Shown here: piece by piece, positions 18,952-26,057 of the stretch
How the letters are laid out: each line of letters starts with the position of its first letter
How positions within the stretch are numbered: position 1 is the stretch's first letter
Source: a virus
Reading direction: 5' to 3' (one strand)
IMG/VR virus record: IMGVR_UViG_3300020180_000028
Location: 1 to 46,345 of that record
DNA length: 46,345 nt
Translations under genes and position numbers: made by a program
The notes under the pieces: model-generated
What the model was told of the DNA's origin: nothing
Seen by the model: only the letters and a program-made list of their open reading frames with translations
The model's database searches: none

Positions 18952-18977
18952 AAAGATTGAGATTTAAAGCAATCTTT
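18952..18977 (+). promoter_or_regulatory. 5'-UTR stem-loop
   Basis: AAAGATTG (18952-18959) and CAATCTTT (18970-18977) form a perfect 8-bp stem with a 10-nt loop, at the predicted transcript start of the plus-strand operon. No U-run follows, so it is not an intrinsic terminator. It could stabilise or regulate the mRNA (inference). Confidence 0.4.
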
Positions 18978-19000
18978 AGATAAACCATATAAAAGGCTGT

Positions 19001-19141
19001 ATGAATTTCAACTTTCTATTCGGCTCCATTATAGTCCTTGGCACTATCATTAGTGTAATTTATAACACAAAAAAAGCCATCCTAGCTAAAGAAAAGAAGT
19101 CACGACTAAAAATCGTACAAAACCAGTACAACAGGCAATGA
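19001..19141 (+). CDS. Small single-pass membrane protein
   Basis: 46 aa: a hydrophobic N-terminal segment (FLFGSIIVLGTIISVIY, about residues 5-21) then a basic tail (KKAILAKEKKSRLKIVQ). Its stop overlaps the next ATG as ATGA (19138-19141), so it is coupled to the metallopeptidase. Size and topology suit a small inner-membrane phage protein, but nothing identifies it as a holin or spanin. Confidence 0.6.
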   Translation: MNFNFLFGSIIVLGTIISVIYNTKKAILAKEKKSRLKIVQNQYNRQ

Positions 19142-19680
19142 GAACAGTTATTTTAATCCTTATCACGTTTTTCCATTCTGCATGTGTTGTACTTAGCATT
19201 GACAAACAACACCCAGACATTCACCCTGAATTAAGACCATATGTAGAGGAAATCGTAATGATGTCTAAGGGTAGGATAAGACCTATACATCTTCAAGGTC
19301 TTACAATGGGTTTTAAAAAGTTTGATTCGAATGACAACGCCATAGGTCTGTATAAGCTCACATCTTACGAAATTGATATCAACATTGACTGGTGGATTAA
19401 CACCCCTTCTCAAACAAAAAGGTTTGAGTTAATAGCTCACGAAATAGGCCACGCTGTTCTTAAAAGAGGACACACTAGTGGTACTGGTTACGAATCCATT
19501 GGTGGATGGCTGGAAAGAACATGTTTTTATTTTGGTTTTTGCAAAACAACCCCCTCTCTAGAGGACGGCTGTCCTGCATCTTTAATGCACCCGTATTCTA
19601 TAGACGAACAGTGTCTTGACAGACATCTATCTCATTACATAGAAGAGCTATTTGAAAGAGAAACAAGTGTCAATAATTGA
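19138..19680 (+). CDS. Predicted exported metzincin-like zinc metallopeptidase (lipoprotein)
   Basis: 180 aa. The N-terminal signal MRTVILILITFFHSAC looks like a lipoprotein signal with Cys16 as the lipidated residue. The zinc motif is H101-E102-I-G-H105 with a further His at 112 (HEIGHAVLKRGH). A Met-turn-like SLMHPY follows at 148-153, as in metzincins. The usual spacing is HExxHxxGxxH; here the third His is one residue further away, so the fit is imperfect. Several Cys (129, 135, 145, 159) could form disulfides in the periplasm. It lies in a plus-strand operon with a membrane peptide upstream. Substrate unknown; cell-envelope proteolysis during lysis or entry is possible. Confidence 0.7.
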   Translation: MRTVILILITFFHSACVVLSIDKQHPDIHPELRPYVEEIVMMSKGRIRPIHLQGLTMGFKKFDSNDNAIGLYKLTSYEIDINIDWWINTPSQTKRFELIAHEIGHAVLKRGHTSGTGYESIGGWLERTCFYFGFCKTTPSLEDGCPASLMHPYSIDEQCLDRHLSHYIEELFERETSVNN

Positions 19681-19960
19681 CTTTAAAACTCACGTTGATG
19701 TAATAATGACCAGCCTAGAGTCTGTTACTCATTATTTTGAAATCTCCACAGATGAAGTTGAAAGACGTATTCTTTTGCATCTTAAAAACGAGTATATGGG
19801 AAAGCTTAAAGAGCTAGGAACTGACGTAGATATAAATAATCCCGACATAATCCATATCTACAAACAAAAAATTGCCACTATTCAAGACTTTATCTCTGAT
19901 ATCTCAAGTGAGATGGCAAGGAATGGAACTGAAAAGTGTGATTACTACTACGAAGACTAG
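19652..19960 (+). CDS. Hypothetical protein, third gene of plus-strand operon
   Basis: Up to 102 aa, from TTG 19652 (overlapping the metallopeptidase by 29 nt) or GTG 19667, which has AGAG 6 nt upstream and is equally plausible. It is mainly helical and charged (VIMTSLESVTHYFEISTDEV, IATIQDFISDISSEMA). No domain recognised. It ends in a 4-nt convergent overlap with the minus-strand gene at 19957. Confidence 0.55.
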   Translation: MKEKQVSIIDFKTHVDVIMTSLESVTHYFEISTDEVERRILLHLKNEYMGKLKELGTDVDINNPDIIHIYKQKIATIQDFISDISSEMARNGTEKCDYYYED

Positions 19961-21261
19961 AGAGTTTTGTAAATCCTAGCGTGGTTTTCATTTGTATATT
20001 TAGCCGGTATCTTTACATTTAAAGTAATAGAATTACCAGCAATAGCCACAATACTTCCTGCTATTTCTTCCTGTCTTTCAGCAACAACATAGATATTGTC
20101 CGATACGCTAAATAAAGAGCCATCTGTTACATGGATTGTGGTGGAATTCAAAGCAGGAGCCCTAAATTTTGAAGATTTTAATACTAACCCATACACCTCT
20201 AGAGCGTTATCGTTAGATGCTATTAGCTCATCTTGAACTGTTTTTCCAAGTTCTAGGCTGACTACATTGTTAAGCGTTCCAGTCAAAAGATTCAATCGTA
20301 AATCAATAGCTTTAAATCTCCTATCATAAAGCCCACTACCTGTGTTGTTAATAACACCTGTTGTAAGGTTTTGACCAATAGTTCCTAGATTGGGGCTCAA
20401 CTGAGATGCTCTGGTAATGATATAGGCTTGTCTTGCAATGATTTCAGTTTTAAGAACGTTAAACTCATTACTTCTAAACTTAGAAGAAGTGAAATCTGAA
20501 GCAATTAAGGCGTTATAGGCTGCCACTGTTGCTGGCAATACCGTAGTGGTGTCAAATGTCGGATAAGCTATCCAGGCATCTAAAATAGCTATTGTGTTGG
20601 CAATATCCGCAATGGCAATATTGTTTTGAGACTGTCTAGCAATATCTGGGTCTGAGGCCAATATCTGAGCCTGTTCTAGTATTAAGAATGCCCTTAAATC
20701 GTTTATTTTTGTAATAAACAAAGGTGCCAGTGTCTGTATTGGGGCATATGGCGTATAAACCCCGTCAACCGTAGTCTTCTGTCCAGTAGATCTTTCAGGA
20801 ACAGGATACCCATCAACTGTCGCAAAATCATTAAAAATTGGAGTTAAATGGTCATCTTCTTTTGCTGTAGAGGTGGTTGCCTCTATGTAGGTTAAACCCT
20901 TTGCTTTAGAGCCACTGAAGGAAGGGAAAAACTTCCAAACCCCGTCAGCGATACTCGGCAGAACTACCTGAAAGTTGTTCGGAAAGAAGAAATTGTTGAG
21001 GATTTTTCTTGCTGAATCAATAAAATCCTGTTCAAGCAGTGTAGTATACACCTCACCTGTTAGAAAGGAACGTTCTGATTGATACGCATTAATAATAGGA
21101 GTAATGTCGTCGGCTATTGACTTGTTGGCATTATCTTTGACTATAGCCTTAGCCCTCTCTAATTCAATCTGGTCCTTAATCATAGAAGCAGATGTGTTTT
21201 CAACGGGAATATCGATGATTTTCCTAGAAATGGCTATTCTATCTGATTGAGTCAATGGCAT
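19957..21261 (-). CDS. Probable virion structural protein of unknown type
   Basis: 434 aa, starting MPLTQSDRIAISRKIIDIP. It is largely helical up to about residue 350 (many Ala/Ile/Asp-rich helices such as ARQSQNNIAIADIANTIAIL), with a small beta domain at the C-terminus (TIHVTDGSLFSVSDNIYVV, GNSITLNVKIPAKY) of the kind used in baseplate and tail proteins. It lies between tail genes and nucleotide metabolism, 29 nt downstream of the dUTPase stop. I do not recognise a named family; the assignment rests on composition and context. Confidence 0.5.
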   Translation of the reverse strand: MPLTQSDRIAISRKIIDIPVENTSASMIKDQIELERAKAIVKDNANKSIADDITPIINAYQSERSFLTGEVYTTLLEQDFIDSARKILNNFFFPNNFQVVLPSIADGVWKFFPSFSGSKAKGLTYIEATTSTAKEDDHLTPIFNDFATVDGYPVPERSTGQKTTVDGVYTPYAPIQTLAPLFITKINDLRAFLILEQAQILASDPDIARQSQNNIAIADIANTIAILDAWIAYPTFDTTTVLPATVAAYNALIASDFTSSKFRSNEFNVLKTEIIARQAYIITRASQLSPNLGTIGQNLTTGVINNTGSGLYDRRFKAIDLRLNLLTGTLNNVVSLELGKTVQDELIASNDNALEVYGLVLKSSKFRAPALNSTTIHVTDGSLFSVSDNIYVVAERQEEIAGSIVAIAGNSITLNVKIPAKYTNENHARIYKTL

Positions 21262-21290
21262 TGTAAGTCCTTATACCTCAAAGATTGCCC

Positions 21291-21806
21291 TTATGAGCCT
21301 GACAGGAAGCTGTCTATGTTCCAGCTAGGCCATCCGGCTATCTCTTTAGCGTCTTTATTCAGGATAGGGCTTGCCTGCTCTTTGAGGCCCGAGGAGCCGA
21401 AACCGCCACCACCACGGTCAGTGTCATCTAGGCTGTTTACAACTTCAATTGTGACTTCTGGCTGTTTTTGTACTACCAATTGAAATAAACGTTCACCGAT
21501 AGCGGGTTTGTTTTCTTCTTTATAGCTATTAGTCTTATAAAGAAGCCCAATCACCTCTCCTGAATAGTCACGATCAATCAAACCTACTGAATTGAACAAC
21601 ATTAGCCCTTTCTTGTGCAGGGAAGATCTTGCAAGCAAAAAGCTGAAATGACCAGCGTCAGGCTGTACTGAAATGCCGGTGTAGACCTTAAAGTGATCTG
21701 AAAACTCCTCCACCTTGTCTGCATATAGGTCTAATCCCGCTGCCTCTTTGGAACCTGCGGTAGGCAAGATAGCCGTATCTGACATTTTTTTTACCTTTAG
21801 CTTCAT
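21291..21806 (-). CDS. dut: dUTPase (deoxyuridine 5'-triphosphate nucleotidohydrolase)
   Basis: 171 aa. Hydrolyses dUTP to dUMP and PPi, keeping uracil out of DNA and feeding dTMP synthesis. All five trimeric dUTPase motifs are visible: 1 AAGLDLYA (22-29), 2 ARSSLHKKG (59-67), 3 NSVGLIDRDYSGEV (72-85, catalytic Asp), 4 GERLFQLVV (104-112), 5 RGGGGFGSSG (131-140). Motif 5 is followed by an unusual ~30-aa tail (PILNKDAKEIAGWPSWNIDS). The start codon overlaps the dNMP kinase stop as ATGA (21803-21806), so the two nucleotide-pool genes are translationally coupled. Confidence 0.95.
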   Translation of the reverse strand: MKLKVKKMSDTAILPTAGSKEAAGLDLYADKVEEFSDHFKVYTGISVQPDAGHFSFLLARSSLHKKGLMLFNSVGLIDRDYSGEVIGLLYKTNSYKEENKPAIGERLFQLVVQKQPEVTIEVVNSLDDTDRGGGGFGSSGLKEQASPILNKDAKEIAGWPSWNIDSFLSGS

Positions 21807-22456
21807 ACTATCTCCCTGTCTAAAATTGCTTTAACCTGTCTTTCTGTTTCACTCAAAGTTCCATTGTTATCTACCTTAAAGCACCTGTCTCTAAACTCAA
21901 AAACACATCGCTCAGACGGATGGGAGTTTTCTGTAATTACCTTTTCAGCTTCATCGCGTTGGATATAAATAGGAATGAATTTAATATCAGGCATTTTATA
22001 AAAATAATCAAACTCATTAGGGAACCTACAGTCAGAGACAATGGTGACCCCATGCTTTTTAATCTTTATTTGCCTGCAGTGGATGTCTTGATCACCACCC
22101 ACCCTTAGAACTTCTGTGCCTACAATCTGAGCGATATGGCGAGGTGAGTTTAGACTCATACCAATAAAGTCATATTTAGAGTCAATTTCTACTTTTGTCA
22201 TATAGATATGAAACTCCTCTAGAACACACTGAATATCCTCGTTAGTAAGAATCTTAGGGATTTCAAACGGAATTTCCTTAAGCTCTTGCTTGTCAAACTG
22301 ATTGCGCTCTAGACCAAAGACTAAGCAGCATGTATTTTTAAGCTTATTTGCAAGGGCTGTTTCTGTAGCCTCAGGCTCAAACTCGTGAATCATATGTGAA
22401 ACTGTAGACTTTCCAGAAGTTTTTACACCCACCAAACCAATAACAAAAGTGTTCAT
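21803..22456 (-). CDS. Deoxynucleoside monophosphate kinase (T4 gp1-like)
   Basis: 217 aa P-loop kinase: Walker A GVKTSGKST at residues 10-18, then TIVSDCRFPNEFD (about 140-152) and NSHPSE (about 178-183), the arrangement of phage T4 gp1-type dNMP kinases. It phosphorylates dNMPs to dNDPs for phage DNA synthesis. ATG 22456 has GGGAGG upstream. It overlaps dut by 4 nt and follows a tiny coupled ORF. Nucleotide specificity cannot be read from the sequence. Confidence 0.85.
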   Translation of the reverse strand: MNTFVIGLVGVKTSGKSTVSHMIHEFEPEATETALANKLKNTCCLVFGLERNQFDKQELKEIPFEIPKILTNEDIQCVLEEFHIYMTKVEIDSKYDFIGMSLNSPRHIAQIVGTEVLRVGGDQDIHCRQIKIKKHGVTIVSDCRFPNEFDYFYKMPDIKFIPIYIQRDEAEKVITENSHPSERCVFEFRDRCFKVDNNGTLSETERQVKAILDREIV

Positions 22457-22469
22457 CTATCCTCCCTTC

Positions 22470-22523
22470 TCAGTATCTTATTGCAATGCCCCACCAGACT
22501 AGGACAATCCATCTAATCATCAT
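22470..22523 (-). CDS. Possible 17-aa hydrophobic peptide
   Basis: MMIRWIVLVWWGIAIRY, starting at an ATGA overlap with the CYTH stop (22520-22523) and ending 13 nt before the dNMP kinase ATG. It is Trp-rich and could span a membrane once. It is supported only by coupling and composition, and may simply be spacer. Confidence 0.25.
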   Translation of the reverse strand: MMIRWIVLVWWGIAIRY

Positions 22524-23176
22524 GCGCTTTGTATAACCGTTTCTACTTCAACACTATTCTTAAAAGGCTGTACGTACATCTCATAAAGGCTTGATTTTAA
22601 ACGATTTCTATAAGTAATCCCCATAGGCTGTAGTATGTCTTCGTATTTACGAATTACATTCATTGCTTCCTTTAATGTTAACTTACTAATGGTTTTCTCG
22701 TCAACCTCAATCTCAATAAAATGCTGTACAGAGTTATCTTCACCCCTAACTGTGTAGAATACCAAGGTAGTGTCGTCCTTCATCTTATAGATATGGCAGG
22801 CCTTCCAGATCGAGAAGTTGCGCTGATACCCCATCATCTCCGCACCTGCGAAAATAGTTTCAGCGGGAGTTCCATCTACTCTCCAGTTGACTTCTTTACG
22901 TTTAATGTTAGACTTAGCACCTATGGGTTTCTCTTTCATAGTCACTTCTGCACGCTTTTCAGTTGTAGCCTTTCTAAAGCGTAGGAAAGATCCGTCTGGC
23001 TTAGTGAAATAGATATCCGGCCCTTCACAGTAGGTAAATGTTTTATAGTCTAATTCGCTTACGATAGCCTTAAACCTGTACTGACTATCACCAGTTACTT
23101 TGTATTTTGCTTCAAACTCGGTGTGATGTGGAAGCAATTCATTTTCTAAATTTTTCAATAACTCTTTTGAATCCAT
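22520..23176 (-). CDS. CYTH-domain protein (triphosphate tunnel metalloenzyme family)
   Basis: 218 aa from ATG 23176 (MDSKELLKNL), preceded by GAGG. A TTG five codons earlier is possible but weaker. The signature ExExK is exact: E20-F-E22-A-K24. Other tunnel strands are visible: FLRFRK, EVTMKEKP, NIKRKEVNWRV, TLVFYTVRG and HFIEIEVDE. The family binds triphosphates in a beta-tunnel with divalent metal: inorganic triphosphatase, thiamine triphosphatase, RNA triphosphatase or class IV adenylate cyclase. The substrate cannot be assigned here. The first 38 nt overlap the 3' end of the mgtC-like gene, so the two are probably coupled. Confidence 0.8.
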   Translation of the reverse strand: MDSKELLKNLENELLPHHTEFEAKYKVTGDSQYRFKAIVSELDYKTFTYCEGPDIYFTKPDGSFLRFRKATTEKRAEVTMKEKPIGAKSNIKRKEVNWRVDGTPAETIFAGAEMMGYQRNFSIWKACHIYKMKDDTTLVFYTVRGEDNSVQHFIEIEVDEKTISKLTLKEAMNVIRKYEDILQPMGITYRNRLKSSLYEMYVQPFKNSVEVETVIQSA

Positions 23177-23540
23177 TTTCCAATACCTCAATAATTATAA
23201 TCATAACGCTAGTAAAAACAGCTTCAAAATACATATTAAGAGCACATAGACAGCCTATAGCAGCGCATATCCAGATTATTGCCGCTGAATTAAGGCCCTT
23301 GACTTTATTTCTGTCAAGTATAATAGCTCCACCGCCAACAAACCCAACACCACTTACTATTTGAGAAATAACCCTTCCTGCGTCAAAAACCTGAACTCCC
23401 ATCAGCGTAAAAAGAGCAGCTCCAACACAGATTAGTGCAGAAGTCTTTAATCCTGCGTCTTTTTGCTTATACTCACGCTCCACCCCTATCAGAGTTCCAC
23501 AAAATAGCGATGTCAATATAGGCAATACGAAGTCATTCAT
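23139..23540 (-). CDS. MgtC/SapB family membrane protein
   Basis: 133 aa, with about four membrane segments. Family marks: GTLIGVERE at the end of helix 1, KTSALICVGAALFTL, the QIVSGVGFVGGGAII motif and VKGLNSAAIIWICAAIG. It matches the membrane part of MgtC and lacks the C-terminal ACT-like domain of longer members. In bacteria MgtC supports growth at low Mg2+ and in Salmonella inhibits the F1Fo ATP synthase (established for MgtC, not for this protein). A phage copy could alter host membrane energetics (inference). An extended -10 lies at 23572-23581. The RBS is weak. Confidence 0.85.
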   Translation of the reverse strand: MNDFVLPILTSLFCGTLIGVEREYKQKDAGLKTSALICVGAALFTLMGVQVFDAGRVISQIVSGVGFVGGGAIILDRNKVKGLNSAAIIWICAAIGCLCALNMYFEAVFTSVMIIIIEVLENGFKRVIEKFRK

Positions 23541-23571
23541 TTACTACAGTCTCACAAGTAGTCTTTACCTA

Positions 23572-23581
23572 ATAATACCAC
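23572..23581 (-). promoter_or_regulatory. Extended -10 promoter motif CGTGGTATTATTAGG
   Basis: Minus-strand motif 32 nt upstream of the mgtC-like ATG, with no clear -35. It could drive mgtC-like, CYTH, dNMP kinase and dut as one cassette. Confidence 0.55.
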
Positions 23582-23605
23582 GGTTTTTAGATACTGGGCT
23601 CAGCT

Positions 23606-24715
23606 TCACTTAAGCTTTCCAAAGATGAATACCCTCTCCCTGTTTTGAGCTAGTCCGAAGTTTTTACTATTTACCACTTCAAAATCTACATCATATCCCA
23701 AGCTACTCAAACCCTTCAATATTTCAATGAAGGTTTCACCCTTATTATGGTTTAGCAGTCCTTTAACGTTTTCAGCTAAAATGTATTTTGGCTTATGTTT
23801 TTCAATAATATCAAAGACATTGAAGATAAGCTTGCCCTTCTTCTCATCCCCAAACCCCTTACGTAGACCGGAAATTGAAAAGGCCTGACAGGGAAATCCG
23901 AACGTTAAAAGATCAAACTGTGGTACATCATCCCTTTCTACTAACTTGGTTGCATCGTGAAAATTGGGAATGTTTGGATAGTGGTATTTTAACACACTAC
24001 TGGCATGTTTATCAAATTCACAGTGCCCAACTACCTTGAATCTATCTGTAAAGCCTAGCTCAGTCCCGCCGCACCCAGAGAAAAGAGACATAACTCTTAT
24101 TTCCTCATTAGAAGGGAACATGGTTTTTAGTATGTGGGCAGATACGGGGCTGGATACGCCATTACCTGCCATTTTATATTTTTGATTATCCGAAATTTTA
24201 ACTACTTCACCTTTTTGATCAATGCCACTATCTAGATGGTTATCAGGGTAACCCTGAAGCCTACAGCATTCGGTAGGTGTAAGTTTGCGGATACGTAGTG
24301 TGTTGATTTTTAATGCTTTTTGACAGACCTTTAACGCTGGAGCTAGATTGTTCTTATCATAGACCTGGTATCCGTCTCTATACCCGTTCCAGTTCAGGTC
24401 TTCATCGCCGTGTCTTGGGTCAACTGTTCCGGCTATCACTACCCTGGCTACAAAATTTTGAGTACTCTGGTTACTACATCCATCACCCGTACTAAGTGTG
24501 TTGGCCTCACCATTTACCTTACCTCTAACGTCTACATGCTTATCTCTAGTTGATTTAGAATAGGCTACGGTTTGCACAATATAAGCTTCTTTCGATATAT
24601 TAGCACTTATGCAGTTTGAAACTTCATCATTTCTTGGAACCAGCACCTTACCTCTTCTTGGACAAAAATCTTTGCCGTCTTTCATAGATTGTTTTCTTAC
24701 TTTTTTTAGCTTCAT
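23606..24715 (-). CDS. DNA (cytosine-5) methyltransferase, circularly permuted
   Basis: 369 aa. Methylates cytosine C5 with SAM; in phage DNA this typically blocks host restriction. Motif order is permuted. A TRD-like region comes first (about 30-130, with EVSNCISANI and ANTLSTGDGCSNQSTQNFV), then motif IX RKLTPTECCRLQGYP (143-157) and X AGNGVSSP (183-190). Motif I VMSLFSGCGGTELGF (208-222), IV GFPCQAFS with catalytic Cys276, VI ENV (315-317) and VIII QNRERVF (358-364) follow. The protein stops directly after motif VIII. The segment that normally follows VIII is encoded by the separate upstream gene at 24752-24985. All catalytic motifs are present, so it is probably active. Target sequence unknown. 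Confidence 0.9.
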   Translation of the reverse strand: MKLKKVRKQSMKDGKDFCPRRGKVLVPRNDEVSNCISANISKEAYIVQTVAYSKSTRDKHVDVRGKVNGEANTLSTGDGCSNQSTQNFVARVVIAGTVDPRHGDEDLNWNGYRDGYQVYDKNNLAPALKVCQKALKINTLRIRKLTPTECCRLQGYPDNHLDSGIDQKGEVVKISDNQKYKMAGNGVSSPVSAHILKTMFPSNEEIRVMSLFSGCGGTELGFTDRFKVVGHCEFDKHASSVLKYHYPNIPNFHDATKLVERDDVPQFDLLTFGFPCQAFSISGLRKGFGDEKKGKLIFNVFDIIEKHKPKYILAENVKGLLNHNKGETFIEILKGLSSLGYDVDFEVVNSKNFGLAQNRERVFIFGKLK

Positions 24716-24751
24716 CTGTTCTGGTTTCGGTCAATGCTTTTGACTCTACCC

Positions 24752-24985
24752 TCACTTATCCTTCCTGAACGAAACCATACGCTCTTGAAATTTAGATTCT
24801 TTTATAATCTTCTCTACTACCTCATTTTTAAGGTAATATTTTTCATTAACATCAACTTCTAAGATATCCATCAACCTTGGTGTCGGTATTCCGTTGTCTA
24901 GCGGAATACTGAAATCAACTAGATTAATTTCAGGGAAATTCTTTTTAATTTTATCTTTAATCTTTAAAACACACTTAATACTCAT
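24752..24985 (-). CDS. Separate fragment matching the post-motif-VIII segment of C5 methyltransferases
   Basis: 77 aa. The core TPRLMDILEVDVNEKYYLKN strongly resembles the DILE..VDEKYYLS element that lies between motif VIII and the TRD in ordinary cytosine-C5 methyltransferases. Here it is a stand-alone gene, 36 nt upstream of the permuted methyltransferase, which begins with the TRD and ends at VIII. It may bind the larger protein as a second subunit or be a relic of a tandem duplication. It starts with an ATGA overlap with the preceding 30-aa ORF. The homology is pattern-based. Confidence 0.6.
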   Translation of the reverse strand: MSIKCVLKIKDKIKKNFPEINLVDFSIPLDNGIPTPRLMDILEVDVNEKYYLKNEVVEKIIKESKFQERMVSFRKDK

Positions 24986-25074
24986 TCATCACCATCAAGC
25001 ATCAAACTAACTATACAAGCCACCAGCACAATTACAGGTGACCATAGAAGTAGAATCCAGTCAAAACGAGTCAT
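24982..25074 (-). CDS. 30-aa membrane peptide
   Basis: MTRFDWILLLWSPVIVLVAC and a short acidic tail (LMLDGDE). It has one hydrophobic segment. It overlaps the upstream gene by 14 nt and the downstream ATG by ATGA. Several such tiny coupled membrane ORFs occur in this genome. Confidence 0.45.
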   Translation of the reverse strand: MTRFDWILLLWSPVIVLVACIVSLMLDGDE

Positions 25075-25273
25075 TTACTTTAAATGTTGCTTGAATATTT
25101 AGGAATTTAATAGGACTATAAGATTCAAACTCAATATATAGTGTACCGTTTTCAATGTAATGTTTTTTTAAAACGCCTACTAGCTCTTCCTTATCGCCCG
25201 TACCAAAGTAAACCTTGTTTGATTTATCACGCCTACAGCCGTTTATTTGAAGATATATATCTACTAAGTTCAT
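25061..25273 (-). CDS. Hypothetical protein
   Basis: 70 aa, basic N-terminal half (NGCRRDKSNKVYFGTGDKEE) followed by beta-prone sequence (GTLYIEFESYSPIKFLNIQ). No family recognised. ATGA overlap with the preceding gene at 25270-25273. Confidence 0.6.
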   Translation of the reverse strand: MNLVDIYLQINGCRRDKSNKVYFGTGDKEELVGVLKKHYIENGTLYIEFESYSPIKFLNIQATFKVNDSF

Positions 25274-25476
25274 CTCTTTTTCCCAAATATTCTCATGATT
25301 TTACTACAAACCTTCTTATACCCAGGATCTGGCTTGTTTTCTTCTACTGGAGTATTTTTGTACGTCCTGTGTAGTGAATCACCCAAAGATGCTGAGTTTT
25401 GAAAGAAGTCGCCTTTACCTTCAGAAGACTCTTCCTCTACTTCCTTAACTCCGTCAGCGTGTATTTCATATTTCAT
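25270..25476 (-). CDS. Hypothetical protein
   Basis: 68 aa, acidic N-terminal half (VKEVEEESSEGKGD), basic C-terminus (VCSKIMRIFGKKR). Probably soluble; no domain seen. It overlaps both neighbours by ATGA, in a run of coupled small genes. Confidence 0.6.
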   Translation of the reverse strand: MKYEIHADGVKEVEEESSEGKGDFFQNSASLGDSLHRTYKNTPVEENKPDPGYKKVCSKIMRIFGKKR

Positions 25477-25727
25477 AGATCCTCTAAATCAATTGAATAA
25501 TCTTTAAGGATGTCGTGAAACTTATCCTCCAACAGTCCGATAATTGCCGCTGTTTTTTCGTCTAGGTTTTGAAGCCCGTCTTCTGAATAACCGTGCTTCC
25601 TAGCCGGACGAAATACCTGAAGAAGTATTTCGTTTAAAGCAAAAACAAGGTCTTGAGATTTTAGGCAACGGTTTAGGTTTGCCCGGTCTTCTGAACTATC
25701 TAGGTCAAACTCAAGCTTTGATTTCAT
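25473..25727 (-). CDS. Conserved small phage protein (helical)
   Basis: 84 aa, MKSKLEFDLDSSEDRANLNRC then ALNEILLQVFRPARKHGY. The opening resembles a common phage family of the form LxFxLPED...F..A..g.....L....R...KYG of unknown function. ATG 25727 is preceded by AAGG. First gene of a four-gene ATGA-coupled string that leads to the methyltransferase pair. Confidence 0.6.
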   Translation of the reverse strand: MKSKLEFDLDSSEDRANLNRCLKSQDLVFALNEILLQVFRPARKHGYSEDGLQNLDEKTAAIIGLLEDKFHDILKDYSIDLEDL

Positions 25728-25769
25728 TGGAATACCTTAAAATTGCCAGTCTATTCCTGGCTGTCACCC

Positions 25770-25816
25770 CACCTACCAACAAAAATTGTAGGTGAGTATT
25801 AGTAATCGCGTTACTA
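25770..25816. other. Two inverted repeats between small genes
   Basis: Hairpin A: CACCTAC (25770-25776) and GTAGGTG (25788-25794), 7-bp perfect stem, 11-nt loop. Hairpin B: TAGTAA (25800-25805) and TTACTA (25811-25816), loop TCGCG, two nt after the stop of the HTH gene on the minus strand. Neither has a U-run on the minus strand. They may be mRNA 3'-end structures or binding sites. Confidence 0.4.
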
Positions 25817-25818
25817 TT

Positions 25819-25998
25819 TTAACGAACCGACAAGGACAAGGATAGCTTTTCGGCTTTGCGACTAACGGATTTAACAGTACGACCTAGGCGGGCGGCAATT
25901 TTCTTGCTAGTCATTTTACCGGCATTGCTGAAGATAAAATTAACTGCAGCTTTTGTAAAAGGCTTTCCAGCGTTACGAACTTGGGTGGGCTTAGACAT
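25819..25998 (-). CDS. Small helix-turn-helix DNA-binding protein
   Basis: 59 aa, very basic. The C-terminal half MTSKKIAARLGRTVKSVSRK reads as a classic HTH (helix KKIAARLG, turn RT, recognition helix VKSVSRKAEKL), the type found in small phage regulators and resolvase-like HTH proteins. ATG 25998 has AGGAGAG upstream. The leader contains, in order, an extended -10 (26047-26056) and an intrinsic-terminator-like hairpin (26012-26034), so its expression may be attenuated or the hairpin may end the upstream operon. Likely a transcription factor; target unknown. Confidence 0.7.
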   Translation of the reverse strand: MSKPTQVRNAGKPFTKAAVNFIFSNAGKMTSKKIAARLGRTVKSVSRKAEKLSLSLSVR

Positions 25999-26011
25999 GA
26001 TTCTCTCCTAT

Positions 26012-26034
26012 AAAAAAAGCCTTAATTGGCTTTT
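26012..26034 (-). terminator. Intrinsic terminator-like hairpin
   Basis: Minus strand AAAAGCC-AATTAA-GGCTTTTTTT: 7-bp stem, 6-nt loop, run of seven T. It lies between the end of the 26058 gene and the HTH ATG, and just downstream of the promoter motif at 26047-26056. Confidence 0.65.
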
Positions 26035-26046
26035 GTTGCTATTTTT

Positions 26047-26056
26047 ATAATACCAC
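26047..26056 (-). promoter_or_regulatory. Extended -10 promoter motif CGTGGTATTATAAAA
   Basis: The predicted transcript start (about 26040) is only about 6 nt before the terminator-like hairpin, and the motif reads into the HTH gene. Confidence 0.55.
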
Positions 26057-26057
26057 G

